Shown here piece by piece: positions 35,763 to 44,569 of a DNA stretch of 64,000 nucleotides. The DNA is taken from positions 1 to 64,000 of the forward strand of contig CADAWR010000007.1 of NCBI GenBank assembly GCA_902791695.1, given 5' to 3'. The position numbers and the translations under genes were made by a program. The notes beneath the pieces are model-generated. The model did no database searches and was not told where the DNA came from. It saw only the letters and a program-made list of their open reading frames with translations. Numbering within the stretch: the stretch's first letter is position 1; each line of letters opens with the position of its first letter. The stretch is from an uncultured Bacteroidota bacterium (GTDB lineage Bacteria; Bacteroidota; Bacteroidia; Bacteroidales; P3).

Positions 35763-37736
35763 ATGATTGACCAGGAGACCATACAGCGCATCCTTGACGC
35801 CGCCCGAATAGAGGAGGTGATAGGTGAGTTTGTATCGTTGAAGAAACGAGGTGCCAACCATATTGGGTGCTGCCCGTTCCACAACGAGAAGACGCCGTCG
35901 TTCTATGTGTCGCCGTCGAAGGGCATATTCAAGTGCTTCGGCTGCGGCGAGGCAGGCGACGTGGTGAAGTTCCTGATGAAGCACGAGCACTACACCTACC
36001 CCGAGGCGCTGCGTTGGCTGGCCGACAAATACCACATTGAGATTAAGGAAGAGGAGCAGACCGAGGAGGAGAAGCAGCGGCAGACAGAGAGGGACGGACT
36101 CTTCCATGTGAGCGAGTTTGCGCAGAAATACTTTGCCGACCTGCTCTATAACGACGAGATGGGGCGTGCTGTGGGACTGAGCTACTTCCACGAACGTGGC
36201 CTGAGCGACGAGGTGATAAAGCGCTTCGGGTTGGGATACTGCTTGGATGAATGGAGCAACTTCACCGACCATGCGCTGAAGGCGGGCTACAGCGACAGCG
36301 TGCTTGAGAAGACGGGCCTGACGGTTTACAAAGAGGATACCGGCAAGAAATACGACCGTTTCCGCGGACGCGTGATGTTCCCTATCTACAGCATCAGCGG
36401 ACGTGTGCTGGGCTTCAGCGGGCGTGTGCTCTCGAAAGAGAAGCAGGCGGCCAAATATGTCAATTCGCCCGACTCGGACATCTACAACAAGAGCCGCATA
36501 CTATATGGCTTGTATCAGGCACGTGCCGCCATAGCGAAGGCCGACAAATGCTACCTGGTGGAGGGCAACGTGGACGTGATATCGATGCACCAGAGCGGGG
36601 TGGAGAACACCGTGGCCAGTTGTGGCACGAGCCTGACGACGGAACAGATAAAGCTCATCAAGCGCTACACGTCGAATGTCACGGTGCTCTATGACGGCGA
36701 CAAGGCGGGCGTGAAGGCGGCGCTCAGGGCCATAGACCTGCTTTTTGCCGAAGGCATGCATGTGAGGCTGGTGCTCTTCCCCGACGACGAAGACCCCGAC
36801 AGCTACGCCCAGAAGTACGGAAGCACCAAGCTGCAGGAGTTCCTTGCCACGCACGAGGACAACTTTATCATGTACAAGACGCGCGTGTTGCTCGACGAGG
36901 TGAAGGACGACCCGATACGCAAGGCTGAATTGGTAAGCGAGACGGCGCGCAGCATAGCGCTGGTGACCGACATGCTGGAGCGCAGCGAATACATACGGCA
37001 GTGCTCGCACATGCTGAAAGTGAGCGAAGAGGTGCTGGCAACGGCTGTGGCGAGGACTATGGGGGCAGCACGGCAGAAGGCGGCAGAGTCTGACGCCCAG
37101 CATACGGACGCCCGGCAACCAGAGGTGGTAGAGGCGACGAAACAACAGGTGGCAGAGACAGTGAGGCCGCTCACGGCTCCGCCGGAGGTTGAGCGGCACT
37201 TGGTACAGCTGCTGCTGAACTATGGCAACGAAACGTTGAGCCAGACCTTTACCGCCGAAGACGGCAGCCAGCAGGAGACTAACTACACGCTGGCGCAGAT
37301 TGTGGTGAGCGAGATAAGGGGTGAGCAGCTAGCCTTCTCGCATCCGCTGTGCCAGCGCGTGCTGGAACAGTGCGGCCTGATGGTGGATATGACAGGCAAG
37401 ATTGACACACAGTACTTCATAGACTCGAACGACGACGCTCTGCGCACTTTCTGCGCCACAGTGATGATGGATACCTACAGCCTTTGCGAAGAATCGTGGC
37501 GTAAGAAAGGCATCTATCCGCCCAAGATAGAGGATGCGCTGCTGCAGGATGTAAGCGACAGCCTCAACACTTTCAAGTCGATACGTATAGCACAGATGAT
37601 AGAGGAACGCCGCGAACGTCTTATCGGTGCATCGGAAGAGGAGCAGATGGAGTTGCTGGTGGAGATTAAGCATTACTCCGATATAGCGCACCAGATTGGA
37701 CGCGCATTAGGTTTTGTGATAACACCGAAACATTGA
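35763..37736 (+). CDS. dnaG: DNA primase
   Basis: A 657-residue replication primase. The zinc-binding domain reads CCPFHNEKTPSF and later FKCFGCGEAGDVV (residues 38-68, CHC2 type). The TOPRIM core has VEGNVDVISMHQSG near 265, VTVLYDGDKAGVKAALRA near 305 and LFPDDEDPDSY near 340. The C-terminal helicase-interaction domain is present. The start MIDQETIQRILDAARIEEVI matches the family. It begins an operon with the sigma-54 activator, aroA and miaA, which are packed with gaps of 3 bp or overlaps. Confidence 0.96.
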   Translation: MIDQETIQRILDAARIEEVIGEFVSLKKRGANHIGCCPFHNEKTPSFYVSPSKGIFKCFGCGEAGDVVKFLMKHEHYTYPEALRWLADKYHIEIKEEEQTEEEKQRQTERDGLFHVSEFAQKYFADLLYNDEMGRAVGLSYFHERGLSDEVIKRFGLGYCLDEWSNFTDHALKAGYSDSVLEKTGLTVYKEDTGKKYDRFRGRVMFPIYSISGRVLGFSGRVLSKEKQAAKYVNSPDSDIYNKSRILYGLYQARAAIAKADKCYLVEGNVDVISMHQSGVENTVASCGTSLTTEQIKLIKRYTSNVTVLYDGDKAGVKAALRAIDLLFAEGMHVRLVLFPDDEDPDSYAQKYGSTKLQEFLATHEDNFIMYKTRVLLDEVKDDPIRKAELVSETARSIALVTDMLERSEYIRQCSHMLKVSEEVLATAVARTMGAARQKAAESDAQHTDARQPEVVEATKQQVAETVRPLTAPPEVERHLVQLLLNYGNETLSQTFTAEDGSQQETNYTLAQIVVSEIRGEQLAFSHPLCQRVLEQCGLMVDMTGKIDTQYFIDSNDDALRTFCATVMMDTYSLCEESWRKKGIYPPKIEDALLQDVSDSLNTFKSIRIAQMIEERRERLIGASEEEQMELLVEIKHYSDIAHQIGRALGFVITPKH

Positions 37737-37739
37737 GAA

Positions 37740-38963
37740 ATGGACATACAGACACTAAAGCAACGATACGATATAATAGGCAACGACCCACGCTTGATGC
37801 TGGCACTGAACAAAGCCATCCAGGTGGCGCCGACGGACTTGAGCATCCTCATAACCGGTGAGAGCGGCGTGGGTAAGGATGTTTTCTCGCGCATAATCCA
37901 CGAGAACAGTCTGCGCAAGCATGTACGGCAGGGGAGAGGGCTCATCTCGGTTAACTGTGGCGCTATACCAGAAGGTACCATAGAAAGCGAGCTGTTTGGT
38001 CACGTGAAGGGTGCTTTCACCGGTGCCGACCGCAGTCGCAAGGGCTACTTTGAAGAGGCTGACGGCGGTACTATATTCCTCGACGAGATTGGCGAGTTGC
38101 CGTTAGCGATGCAGGTTAAGCTGCTGCGTGTGCTCGAGAACGGCGAGATAATACCGGTGGGAAGCAGTACGGCGCAGAAGATAAACGTGCGCGTGGTGGC
38201 CGCCACTAACGTGGATATTGTGGAGGCTGTGCGCAGTGGCCGTTTCCGCGAGGACCTATACTACCGCCTGAACCAGATAAGCATTTATCTGCCGCCGTTG
38301 CGCGAACGCAAGGACGACATACCGTTGCTGTTCCGCAAGTTCTCGAGCGATGTGGCGGAGAAGTACCACATGCCGCCGATAGTGCTTACCGACGACGCCA
38401 AACACATGATGATGGACTATCCTTGGTATGGCAATGTGCGTGAGTTGAAGAATATCACCGAGCAGATTGCTGTGGTGGAAACTGAACGTACCATCACTTC
38501 GGCCATACTGCAGAACTACCTCTCCTATGTGCCGACGGAGCGTATGCCGGCGGTGGTAGACAATGGGGTACCTGCCGGAGGAGCCATAAGCGACCGTGAA
38601 CTGCTGTTGAAAGCCCTCAGCATGGGTCAGATGATAAGTGAGATGCGGAAGGAGATAAACGACCTGCGGCAGATGGTAAGCCGTATGGCACAAGGAGCGC
38701 AGATGCAGGTGGAGCAGCCGCAGGTGGTATCACCGTCGTACCTCCCAGCCAAAGTGCATAACGGCTCTGCGCATACAGAAGAAGAGGAATTCCTTACGCC
38801 GGAGATCATTGAGGACGAGTCGATAGCCCTAGAGGACAGGGAGCGTGTGGCCATAACACGCGCATTGGAGAAGCACCACGGAAGTCGCAAACTCGCCGCT
38901 GCCGACTTGCACATATCCGAGCGCACCCTCTACCGTAAACTGAAAGAGTACAACATCGAATGA
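37740..38963 (+). CDS. Sigma-54-dependent transcriptional activator without receiver domain
   Basis: A 407-residue regulator. It starts directly with an AAA+ domain: Walker A GESGVGKDVF near residue 41, the sigma-54 loop GHVKGAFTGAD near 90, Walker B GGTIFLDEIGELP near 112, and an arginine region GRFREDLYYRLNQ near 170. A C-terminal Fis-type helix-turn-helix ends the protein (SRKLAAADLHISERTLYRKL). No sensory domain is present, so control must come from another protein or from expression level. It lies 3 bp after dnaG and overlaps aroA by 4 bp. Confidence 0.94.
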   Translation: MDIQTLKQRYDIIGNDPRLMLALNKAIQVAPTDLSILITGESGVGKDVFSRIIHENSLRKHVRQGRGLISVNCGAIPEGTIESELFGHVKGAFTGADRSRKGYFEEADGGTIFLDEIGELPLAMQVKLLRVLENGEIIPVGSSTAQKINVRVVAATNVDIVEAVRSGRFREDLYYRLNQISIYLPPLRERKDDIPLLFRKFSSDVAEKYHMPPIVLTDDAKHMMMDYPWYGNVRELKNITEQIAVVETERTITSAILQNYLSYVPTERMPAVVDNGVPAGGAISDRELLLKALSMGQMISEMRKEINDLRQMVSRMAQGAQMQVEQPQVVSPSYLPAKVHNGSAHTEEEEFLTPEIIEDESIALEDRERVAITRALEKHHGSRKLAAADLHISERTLYRKLKEYNIE

Positions 38964-40186
38964 ATACTAACGATATCCGCATAAACCTACCTGCCTCCAA
39001 GAGCTTGAGCAACCGCTGGATGATGATAAACCATCTCACTGGTAGCCGTTTCCGTATCAGCAAACTCTCTACGTCGGGCGACACACGTCTGCTGCGGCAG
39101 TTGCTCAGTCAGCTTGAGGATGGCACTTCAGACCTCTTCTACTGCAATAATGCCGGTTCGGTGGCGCGCTTTCTGATGCCCCTGCTGGCAATAACCCAAG
39201 GGCATCATGTGCTCACCGGCGACGCGCGCCTGTGCCAGCGTCCCATGGCCCCCATCATAGACTCGTTGCGCCAGATGGGCTTGCGTGTGGAATGCACTGA
39301 GCAAGAGGGTTTCCTGCCGGTACACATACAGGGTGGTATCCCCACCAAACGCACCGTGCAGGTGGATCCGCTGCTCAGCAGTCAGTTTGTGAGTGCTTTG
39401 TTGCTCATAGCGCCAGTGATGCCGGAGGGTATATCCCTCACGATGACGTCGCGTCCCACGTCGCGTCCTTACATCGAGATGACCGCCGACGTGCTGCGCC
39501 AGGCTGGGGTCGATGTGCGCCGCTCGTCAAACGGCCGTACCTACTATGTGCAGCCTCTGGGCAAGAAGCCCAAGCCGACGGCTGTTACTATAGAGCGTGA
39601 CTGGTCGGCCGCTTCGTATTTCTATACTATGGCGTTGCTCAAGCCCGAACTCCGTATTCGTCTGCTCGGCCTGCAGCTCGAGTCTTGTCAGGGTGACAGC
39701 GCCGCCGACACCTTCTTCCGTCAGCTTGGAGTACATAGTACCGAGGTAAGATCGCCCTATCGTGCCGCCGGTCGCAGTGTTACCTTACAGGGTGGTTTCG
39801 AACACGGTAAAACAGTGCAGTTCAACTGTCTCGACTGCCCCGACCTTGTGCCCACCTTTGCCGTTGCGGCAGCCGCTGCCGGGGTGAAAGCAACCCTCAA
39901 GGGTGTCAGCAACATAGCCCTCAAGGAGAGCGACCGCATGGTGGCCATCACCACCGAGCTGCAGCGTATGGGCGGTAATGTGAGCGGCAATGGCGAAGAG
40001 ATGACCATACTGCCATCTACGCTGAAGCCCATGGAGCCCGTGCGCACCTATGGCGACCACCGCATAGCTATGGCTTTTGCGCCATTAAGGCTCCTGTTCC
40101 CTGACCTTCAGATTGAGGCCCCCGAGGTGGTGGACAAGTCGTTCCCCGAGTTCTGGGACGAATTCGACAAGGTCCTGAATGCATGA
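38960..40186 (+). CDS. aroA: 3-phosphoshikimate 1-carboxyvinyltransferase (EPSP synthase)
   Basis: A 408-residue shikimate-pathway enzyme. The motifs are LPASKSLSNRWMM near residue 10, NNAGSVARFLMPLLA near 62, DARLCQRPM near 90, SSQFVSALLL near 142, IERDWSAASYFY near 210, and NIALKESDRMVAI near 315. The C-terminal region YGDHRIAMAFAPL near 360 is complete. The first strand is shorter than in E. coli AroA, as usual in Bacteroidota. It overlaps both neighbours by 4 bp. Confidence 0.95.
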   Translation: MNTNDIRINLPASKSLSNRWMMINHLTGSRFRISKLSTSGDTRLLRQLLSQLEDGTSDLFYCNNAGSVARFLMPLLAITQGHHVLTGDARLCQRPMAPIIDSLRQMGLRVECTEQEGFLPVHIQGGIPTKRTVQVDPLLSSQFVSALLLIAPVMPEGISLTMTSRPTSRPYIEMTADVLRQAGVDVRRSSNGRTYYVQPLGKKPKPTAVTIERDWSAASYFYTMALLKPELRIRLLGLQLESCQGDSAADTFFRQLGVHSTEVRSPYRAAGRSVTLQGGFEHGKTVQFNCLDCPDLVPTFAVAAAAAGVKATLKGVSNIALKESDRMVAITTELQRMGGNVSGNGEEMTILPSTLKPMEPVRTYGDHRIAMAFAPLRLLFPDLQIEAPEVVDKSFPEFWDEFDKVLNA

Positions 40187-41043
40187 ATCCGCAAGAACTT
40201 AAGGACTCAAAGTCTCATAGGCTTATTATCATAGCCGGGCCTACGGCTGTGGGCAAAACCGCCCATGCTGTGCGGCTGGCGCAAGAGCTCGGTACCGAGA
40301 TTATATCATGCGACTCGCGCCAGTTCTACCGCGAAATGAGCATCGGCGTGGCACGTCCCACCGACGACGAGCTTGCCGCCGCAAAGCACCACTTCATCGC
40401 CTGCCGTTCGGTCACCGAGCCGTACAACATCTACGACTACGAGCACGACGCAATGGCCGTCATTGAGCATTTGTTTGAGACACACGATACCGTCGTCGCC
40501 GTTGGCGGCAGCGGCCTGTATATCGACGCTTTGCGCGCCAAGCCCGCCGTGCTGCCGTCGCCCAGCGACGAGCTGCGCGCCATGCTGCAGCAGATGCCCA
40601 TCGAGGAAAAGCGCTCGCAGCTGCGGTTGCTCGACCCCGAATATTACGCCCGTGTCGACCTCCGCAACCCTGTCCGCCTGCAGCGTGCACTTGAGGTGTG
40701 CCTCACCGCAGGGCGCCCTTACAGCGACATCATCGCCGAGCAGGAGTCCAAGCCGCGTCCCTTCAGCGTTGAGGTGCGCGTGCTGCAGATGGAGCCTGCC
40801 GCATTGCGCGAGTGCATAGACCGCCGTGTCGACCAGATGGTGGCCGACGGCCTCCTCGACGAGGTCCGCTCGCTGATGCCCTATCGTCACCTAAACACCC
40901 TTAACACCGTCGGCTACCGCGAGCTCTTCCCGGTAATAGAAGGCAACGGCACCCTTGAGGATGCCGTTGCCATGATTAAGCTCAACACTTGGCACTACGC
41001 CCGCAAGCAGCTGACGTGGTGCCGCCGTTATCAATACTTGTAG
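40183..41043 (+). CDS. miaA: tRNA dimethylallyltransferase
   Basis: A 286-residue prenyltransferase that puts the isopentenyl group on A37 of tRNAs reading UNN codons. Motifs are the P-loop [13 protein letters not shown] near residue 18, [18 protein letters not shown] near 46, [14 protein letters not shown] near 74, [11 protein letters not shown] near 107 and a terminal [11 protein letters not shown]. It is the last gene of the dnaG operon and overlaps the convergent hbd gene by 13 bp. Confidence 0.95.
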   Translation: MNPQELKDSKSHRLIIIAGPTAVGKTAHAVRLAQELGTEIISCDSRQFYREMSIGVARPTDDELAAAKHHFIACRSVTEPYNIYDYEHDAMAVIEHLFETHDTVVAVGGSGLYIDALRAKPAVLPSPSDELRAMLQQMPIEEKRSQLRLLDPEYYARVDLRNPVRLQRALEVCLTAGRPYSDIIAEQESKPRPFSVEVRVLQMEPAALRECIDRRVDQMVADGLLDEVRSLMPYRHLNTLNTVGYRELFPVIEGNGTLEDAVAMIKLNTWHYARKQLTWCRRYQYL

Positions 41044-41867
41044 AAGCCCTCGCCGGTCTTGCGGCCGAGCAGGCCTGCACGGACCATCTTGCGGAGCAGG
41101 GGGTGCGGACGATACTTCGGGTCGCCGAACTCCTTGTAGAGCACCTCCATGATGGCCAGGTTCACATCGTTGCCGATGAGGTCGGCCAGAGCCAGCGGGC
41201 CCATGGGGTGGTTGGCACCGAGCATCATGCACTTGTCGATGTCCTCTGCGCTGGCGATACCGTCGGCCAGGATGCCGACAGCCTCGTTGATCATCGGGAT
41301 GAGGATGCGGTTGACCACAAAGCCGGGGGCTTCCTTCACCTCGACGGGCTGCTTGCCGATTTCGGTGCTGAGGTCAATGACGCATTTGGTCACCTCGTCG
41401 CTCGTCAGCTGGCCGCGGATCACCTCCACGAGGGCCATACGGTCGGCGGGGTTGAAGAAGTGCATGCCGATGAACTGGGCCGGACGCTTGGTGCAGGCGG
41501 CAATCTCGGTTATGCTCAGGCTCGAGCTGTTGGTGGCGAAGATAGTCTCGGGCTTGCAGATGCCGTCGAGCTCGGTGAAGACATCCTTCTTCAGCTGCAT
41601 CTCCTCCACGGCGGCCTCGATGACCAGGTCGGCATCGGCGAAGGTGGCGTAGTCGGTGGTGGTGGTGATGTTCTTGAGGAGGGCGTCGACCTGATCCTGG
41701 GTCATCTTGCCTTTCTCAACCAGTTTGCCGTAGCCTTTGGCAATGGAAGCCATAGCCTTGTCGAGGCTGGCCTGCGTGCGGCTCTTCATAGTGACGGGCA
41801 TCTTGGCGGCGAAGGCCTTCACAATGCCTTTGGCCATCGTGCCGGTTCCAATAACACAGATTTTCAT
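41031..41867 (-). CDS. hbd: 3-hydroxybutyryl-CoA dehydrogenase
   Basis: A 278-residue dehydrogenase of short-chain acyl-CoA metabolism (acetoacetyl-CoA to 3-hydroxybutyryl-CoA). The Rossmann motif is [16 protein letters not shown] at residue 4. The catalytic region [19 protein letters not shown] near 137 and the C-terminal domain ([16 protein letters not shown] near 180) are normal. It lies downstream of crotonase, with a 120-bp A/T-rich spacer of repeated words. Confidence 0.93.
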   Translation of the reverse strand: MKICVIGTGTMAKGIVKAFAAKMPVTMKSRTQASLDKAMASIAKGYGKLVEKGKMTQDQVDALLKNITTTTDYATFADADLVIEAAVEEMQLKKDVFTELDGICKPETIFATNSSSLSITEIAACTKRPAQFIGMHFFNPADRMALVEVIRGQLTSDEVTKCVIDLSTEIGKQPVEVKEAPGFVVNRILIPMINEAVGILADGIASAEDIDKCMMLGANHPMGPLALADLIGNDVNLAIMEVLYKEFGDPKYRPHPLLRKMVRAGLLGRKTGEGFYKY

Positions 41868-41987
41868 GTTTACGTGAATTTTTTATTGATTTATTATACG
41901 TGAATTATCGTAAATTAGTCCGTGAATTGCCGTAAATTTATTTCTGACAATTAACGAAATCAAGTCACGGCAATTAATGTTAAATAC
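41868..41987. repeat. A/T-rich spacer with repeated CGTGAATT...CGTAAATT words
   Basis: Words of the form CGTGAATTATCGTAAATTA recur with variation three to four times between crt and hbd (for example ACGTGAATT at about 41872 and 41909, and CGTAAATT at about 41919 and 41934). Related words appear again near 43077-43110 and 43424. No promoter box is convincing here, so hbd may be read from the crt promoter. Confidence 0.6.
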
Positions 41988-42764
41988 TTACCGTCCCTGG
42001 AATTCGTATTTCCCCTTCTCGAGGAAGGCCTTCATGCCGCCCTTCTGGTCCTCGGTGGCGAAGCAGCGGCCGAAGGCGTGGTTCTCGTAGGCTATGGCCT
42101 CGTCGGCCGTCATGTCGTACTCGGCGTTGATGCACTCCTTGGCGGCGCGCACTGCCAGCGGTGCCTGTGCGGCAATCTGGGTGGCCATCTCAATGGCCTT
42201 GTCCATCAGCTCGGCCTGAGTATAGACGGCGTTCACCAAGCCGATGCGCAGAGCCTCGTCGGCGCGTATGGCCTTGCCGGTGTATATCAGCTGTTTGGCC
42301 ATGCCCATGCCCACCAGTCGTGCCAGGCGCACTGTGCCGCTGAAGCCGGGGATGATGCCCAAGCCCACCTCAGGCTGGCCGAACTTTGCGTTATCGGAGC
42401 AGATGCGTATGTCGCAAGCCATTGCCAGCTCGCAGCCACCGCCGAGGGCGAAGCCGTTGACGGCGGCAATCACCGGCACCGGCAGAGTCTCCAGCTTGCG
42501 GAACACCGCGGCGCCGCGCTTGCCGAAAGCCTCGCCCTGGCCCTCGTCGAGGCCGGCCATCTCGCTGATGTCGGCTCCCGCCACAAAGCTCTTCTCGCCG
42601 TCGCCCGTGATGATGAGGCAACGGTACTTCTGGCTGTCGAAATGGTCGAGATAGTCGCCCATCTCGTTCAGTATTTTGCTGTTGAGAGCATTGAGGCTCT
42701 TCGGTGCGCTGATGGTCAGTATGGCCACATTGCCGCGCTCTTCTGTCTTCAAATGTTCGTACAT
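41988..42764 (-). CDS. crt: Enoyl-CoA hydratase / crotonase
   Basis: A 258-residue crotonase-fold enzyme that hydrates crotonyl-CoA to 3-hydroxybutyryl-CoA. Oxyanion-hole segments are VAGADISEMAGL near residue 64 and NGFALGGGCELAMACD near 100. The catalytic-Glu region is GQPEVGLGIIPGFSGTVRL near 128. It stands next to hbd, which acts on its product. A full promoter lies upstream at 42785-42815. Confidence 0.93.
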   Translation of the reverse strand: MYEHLKTEERGNVAILTISAPKSLNALNSKILNEMGDYLDHFDSQKYRCLIITGDGEKSFVAGADISEMAGLDEGQGEAFGKRGAAVFRKLETLPVPVIAAVNGFALGGGCELAMACDIRICSDNAKFGQPEVGLGIIPGFSGTVRLARLVGMGMAKQLIYTGKAIRADEALRIGLVNAVYTQAELMDKAIEMATQIAAQAPLAVRAAKECINAEYDMTADEAIAYENHAFGRCFATEDQKGGMKAFLEKGKYEFQGR

Positions 42765-42784
42765 GATGTTTCTTTTTGAGATTG

Positions 42785-42815
42785 CAAAATTACGAAATAA
42801 TATTTACACAGCAAA
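42785..42815 (-). promoter_or_regulatory. Promoter of crt (and probably hbd)
   Basis: On the minus strand TTTG (42812-42815) is followed after 19 bp by TAATTTTG (42785-42792), an exact consensus pair. The ATG lies about 20 bp downstream. Confidence 0.85.
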
Positions 42816-42918
42816 AATATTTTTCAACGTCCTGTTGAAGCCCCGCTTCCTCCATATCCACTCCGTCCCCGCTCCTCCTCCATTAAGTTAGGGGAGGACC
42901 CACAGGGCGGAGTGTGTC

Positions 42919-43050
42919 GAACCCCTACCTACCCCCTATCTACCCCCTACCTACCCCCTACGCCCCCTCTCCGACAAAAAACCGTTAAACAACCGGTGAA
43001 CAGTCGGAGCGGGTACGGAGCGGGTACGGACCGGCTGCGATGCTCCAACG
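42919..43050. repeat. 11-bp phased CG-ended repeat element, copy D
   Basis: The element starts with 11-bp units TACCCCCTACC, TACCCCCTATC and TACCCCCTACG. It continues in phase with CCCCCTCTCCG, ACAAAAAACCG, the core TTAAACAACCG (42985-42995), GTGAACAGTCG, two GAGCGGGTACG units, GACCGGCTGCG and ATGCTCCAACG. About 120 bp stay in register. It lies upstream of the crt promoter in the gene-poor stretch 42765-43858. Confidence 0.9.
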
Positions 43051-43146
43051 GAGTGGGGCAGTGTTTTTTTTTGAACGCGAATTACCGTGAATGGACGTGA
43101 ATTATCATAGGGCAAGCGCATTGAATCTTACATCAACTAACCATAA

Positions 43147-43377
43147 GAGCCCCGGAGAGGCTCAATCTCAATGACACCATACAAGCGACAGCGTCGCGCA
43201 GTGTGGTGAAGATGCCACAGCCAGCCCATGCGTCCCGGAGAGACGCGAATTCTTTTGAGGCAGGTTTGAAATCGCGTCTCTCCGAGACGCATGGGACAAG
43301 GTGGTTTTTCCTTGCCCCAGACTGCATTACATTTGTCTGGGGTTACTGAGATTCAGCCTCTGCGAGGCTGTGTCTTC
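43147..43377. repeat. Nested inverted-repeat element
   Basis: Outer arms: GAGCCCCGGAGAGGCTC at 43148 onward is partnered by a complementary arm ending in GCCTCTGCGAGGCTG near 43370, with AATCTCA on the inner side of each. Inner arms: 43225-43248 and 43272-43295 are complementary over 24 bp with one mismatch and contain CGGAGAGACGCG. A further hairpin CCCCAGAC...GTCTGGGG is at about 43315-43342. No open frame fits. It looks like a small palindromic mobile or structural repeat. Confidence 0.8.
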
Positions 43378-43610
43378 AACGATTCTCTAGTGTGAATGAA
43401 TGTCAAAATTGATGCTTTTGCCCTGTGAATTATCGTAGTGTTAAAGTTTGTTAAAAATGCACCCTCCGTGAGCCTTTTTGCCGATTATTTGAGTTTATAT
43501 TAATGCGTATGTATGCATGGAGAAATGTCAGGGATTTTGTAAATAATGTTAAATCGACAGAGAGGTGCACCTTTTGGGGGAGAAAAGCGTTTTTATTATA
43601 GAGGAAGGAA

Positions 43611-43644
43611 TTTTTTGTCAGATAAAAAATTATTTGTATCTTTG
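43611..43644 (+). promoter_or_regulatory. Strong promoter upstream of a decayed gene
   Basis: TTTG (ending 43617) is followed after 19 bp by TATCTTTG (43637-43644), an exact consensus. It now drives the gene remnant at 43701 and probably the lipoprotein at 43859. Confidence 0.88.
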
Positions 43645-43700
43645 CATCGACGGAAAGATGTGTAATAATAAACAATCTGTCGTTTGAAAAACAACATGTT

Positions 43701-43825
43701 ATGAAAAAGAATTGGGTTATTGCTTACAAACTGTGGATGTTAATGGGCTTACTGCCGGTACCTACACTGTTTACTTGCTCTCCTCCGGGGTACCTGTGGA
43801 TGCGACAACTTTGATTGTAAGATGA
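43701..43825 (+). pseudogene. Remnant of a T9SS type A cargo gene (start joined to tail)
   Basis: An ATG with a MKKNWVIAYK-like start at 43701 is followed after about 8 codons, in another frame, by 33 codons (43724-43825). These read like the end of a type A T9SS sorting domain: DVNGLTAGTYTVYLL, then a short tail ending LIVR and a stop. The body of the gene is gone. The consensus promoter and a roughly 50-nt leader in front are intact, which supports a collapsed real gene, not chance sequence. Confidence 0.65.
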
Positions 43826-43858
43826 AACAAATGCTTATTAACCATAAAAAACAATACT

Positions 43859-44440
43859 ATGAAAAAACAAGGATTAAGAATACTAATGGCGGCTGTGCTT
43901 TGCGGCCTGTGCATGGCTGCGTGCAGCAAGGAGGAGGTGCAGAACAATGTGTTAGCGGAACCTCAGGTTACGGCTTCTGCCGGGACAGGCCTAATTGACG
44001 GTTCGTCGCAACAGGCAGGCGATACACTGGCGGGCTATCAGTTCATACCACTCGAGCAGTACCTGCTTGGCGAGTGGCGGCTAGACCCAAGGTACGTTAC
44101 GGTCTCCGGTGATATGGATCATGGTTGGACACGATTTCATGACACATACGAGATGCATGTGCCAGGGGAAGAGCCCGCATGCGGCAATACGGAAGAGGGC
44201 ATTGTCTTCGATACCGCAGGAAACATAATATACAGGGTGACTGGAGAGGAGGATTTTGCTACAGCTTATGCTGTTAGCGACAGCATTGTAATACAGACAG
44301 TGTATCCCGGTGAGGCTGAACTGAGGGCTGTGCGGTGTTTCCAGATAAGCGCCGACAGTATGGCCATTTATGGATACGTGCCTAAATGTGACTATCTGTG
44401 TATGGTGCAGGCATACCTTTTCCTCCGTGTGAGGGAATAA
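43859..44440 (+). CDS. Lipoprotein of unknown function
   Basis: A 193-residue lipoprotein (signal MKKQGLRILMAAVLCGLC, lipobox MAAC, Cys near 21). The mature protein contains LGEWRLDPRYV, resembling lipocalin-like small Bacteroidota lipoproteins that open with GEW. It has several paired Cys later in the chain. No firm family is assigned. It is probably transcribed from the promoter at 43611-43644 through the remnant gene. Confidence 0.75.
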   Translation: MKKQGLRILMAAVLCGLCMAACSKEEVQNNVLAEPQVTASAGTGLIDGSSQQAGDTLAGYQFIPLEQYLLGEWRLDPRYVTVSGDMDHGWTRFHDTYEMHVPGEEPACGNTEEGIVFDTAGNIIYRVTGEEDFATAYAVSDSIVIQTVYPGEAELRAVRCFQISADSMAIYGYVPKCDYLCMVQAYLFLRVRE

Positions 44441-44451
44441 GGTCATGAAAC

Positions 44452-44569
44452 GTTAAAGTTTAGTTAAAAAAGGCCCTGTCCGCTTGGAGGGGCCTTATAT
44501 TATATATGCGCCACTTCTTCAGGTGAGGTGGCGCGAGTGTTCTTTGACATGTTGAGAAGATTGGTTTAT
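44452..44569 (-). terminator. 3'-UTR module with terminator after cca (copy 1 of a conserved pair)
   Basis: Read on the minus strand from the cca stop: a conserved lead of about 31 nt (ATAAACCAATCTTCTC, then AACATGTCAAAGAAC), a hairpin GCGCCAC/GTGGCGC (44508-44534), ATATAATATA, a terminator stem AAGGCCC.../...GGGCCTT (44470-44496) with six T, then AACTAAACTTTAAC. The module at 55455-55568 has the same flanks and order but different stem sequences. Confidence 0.88.
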
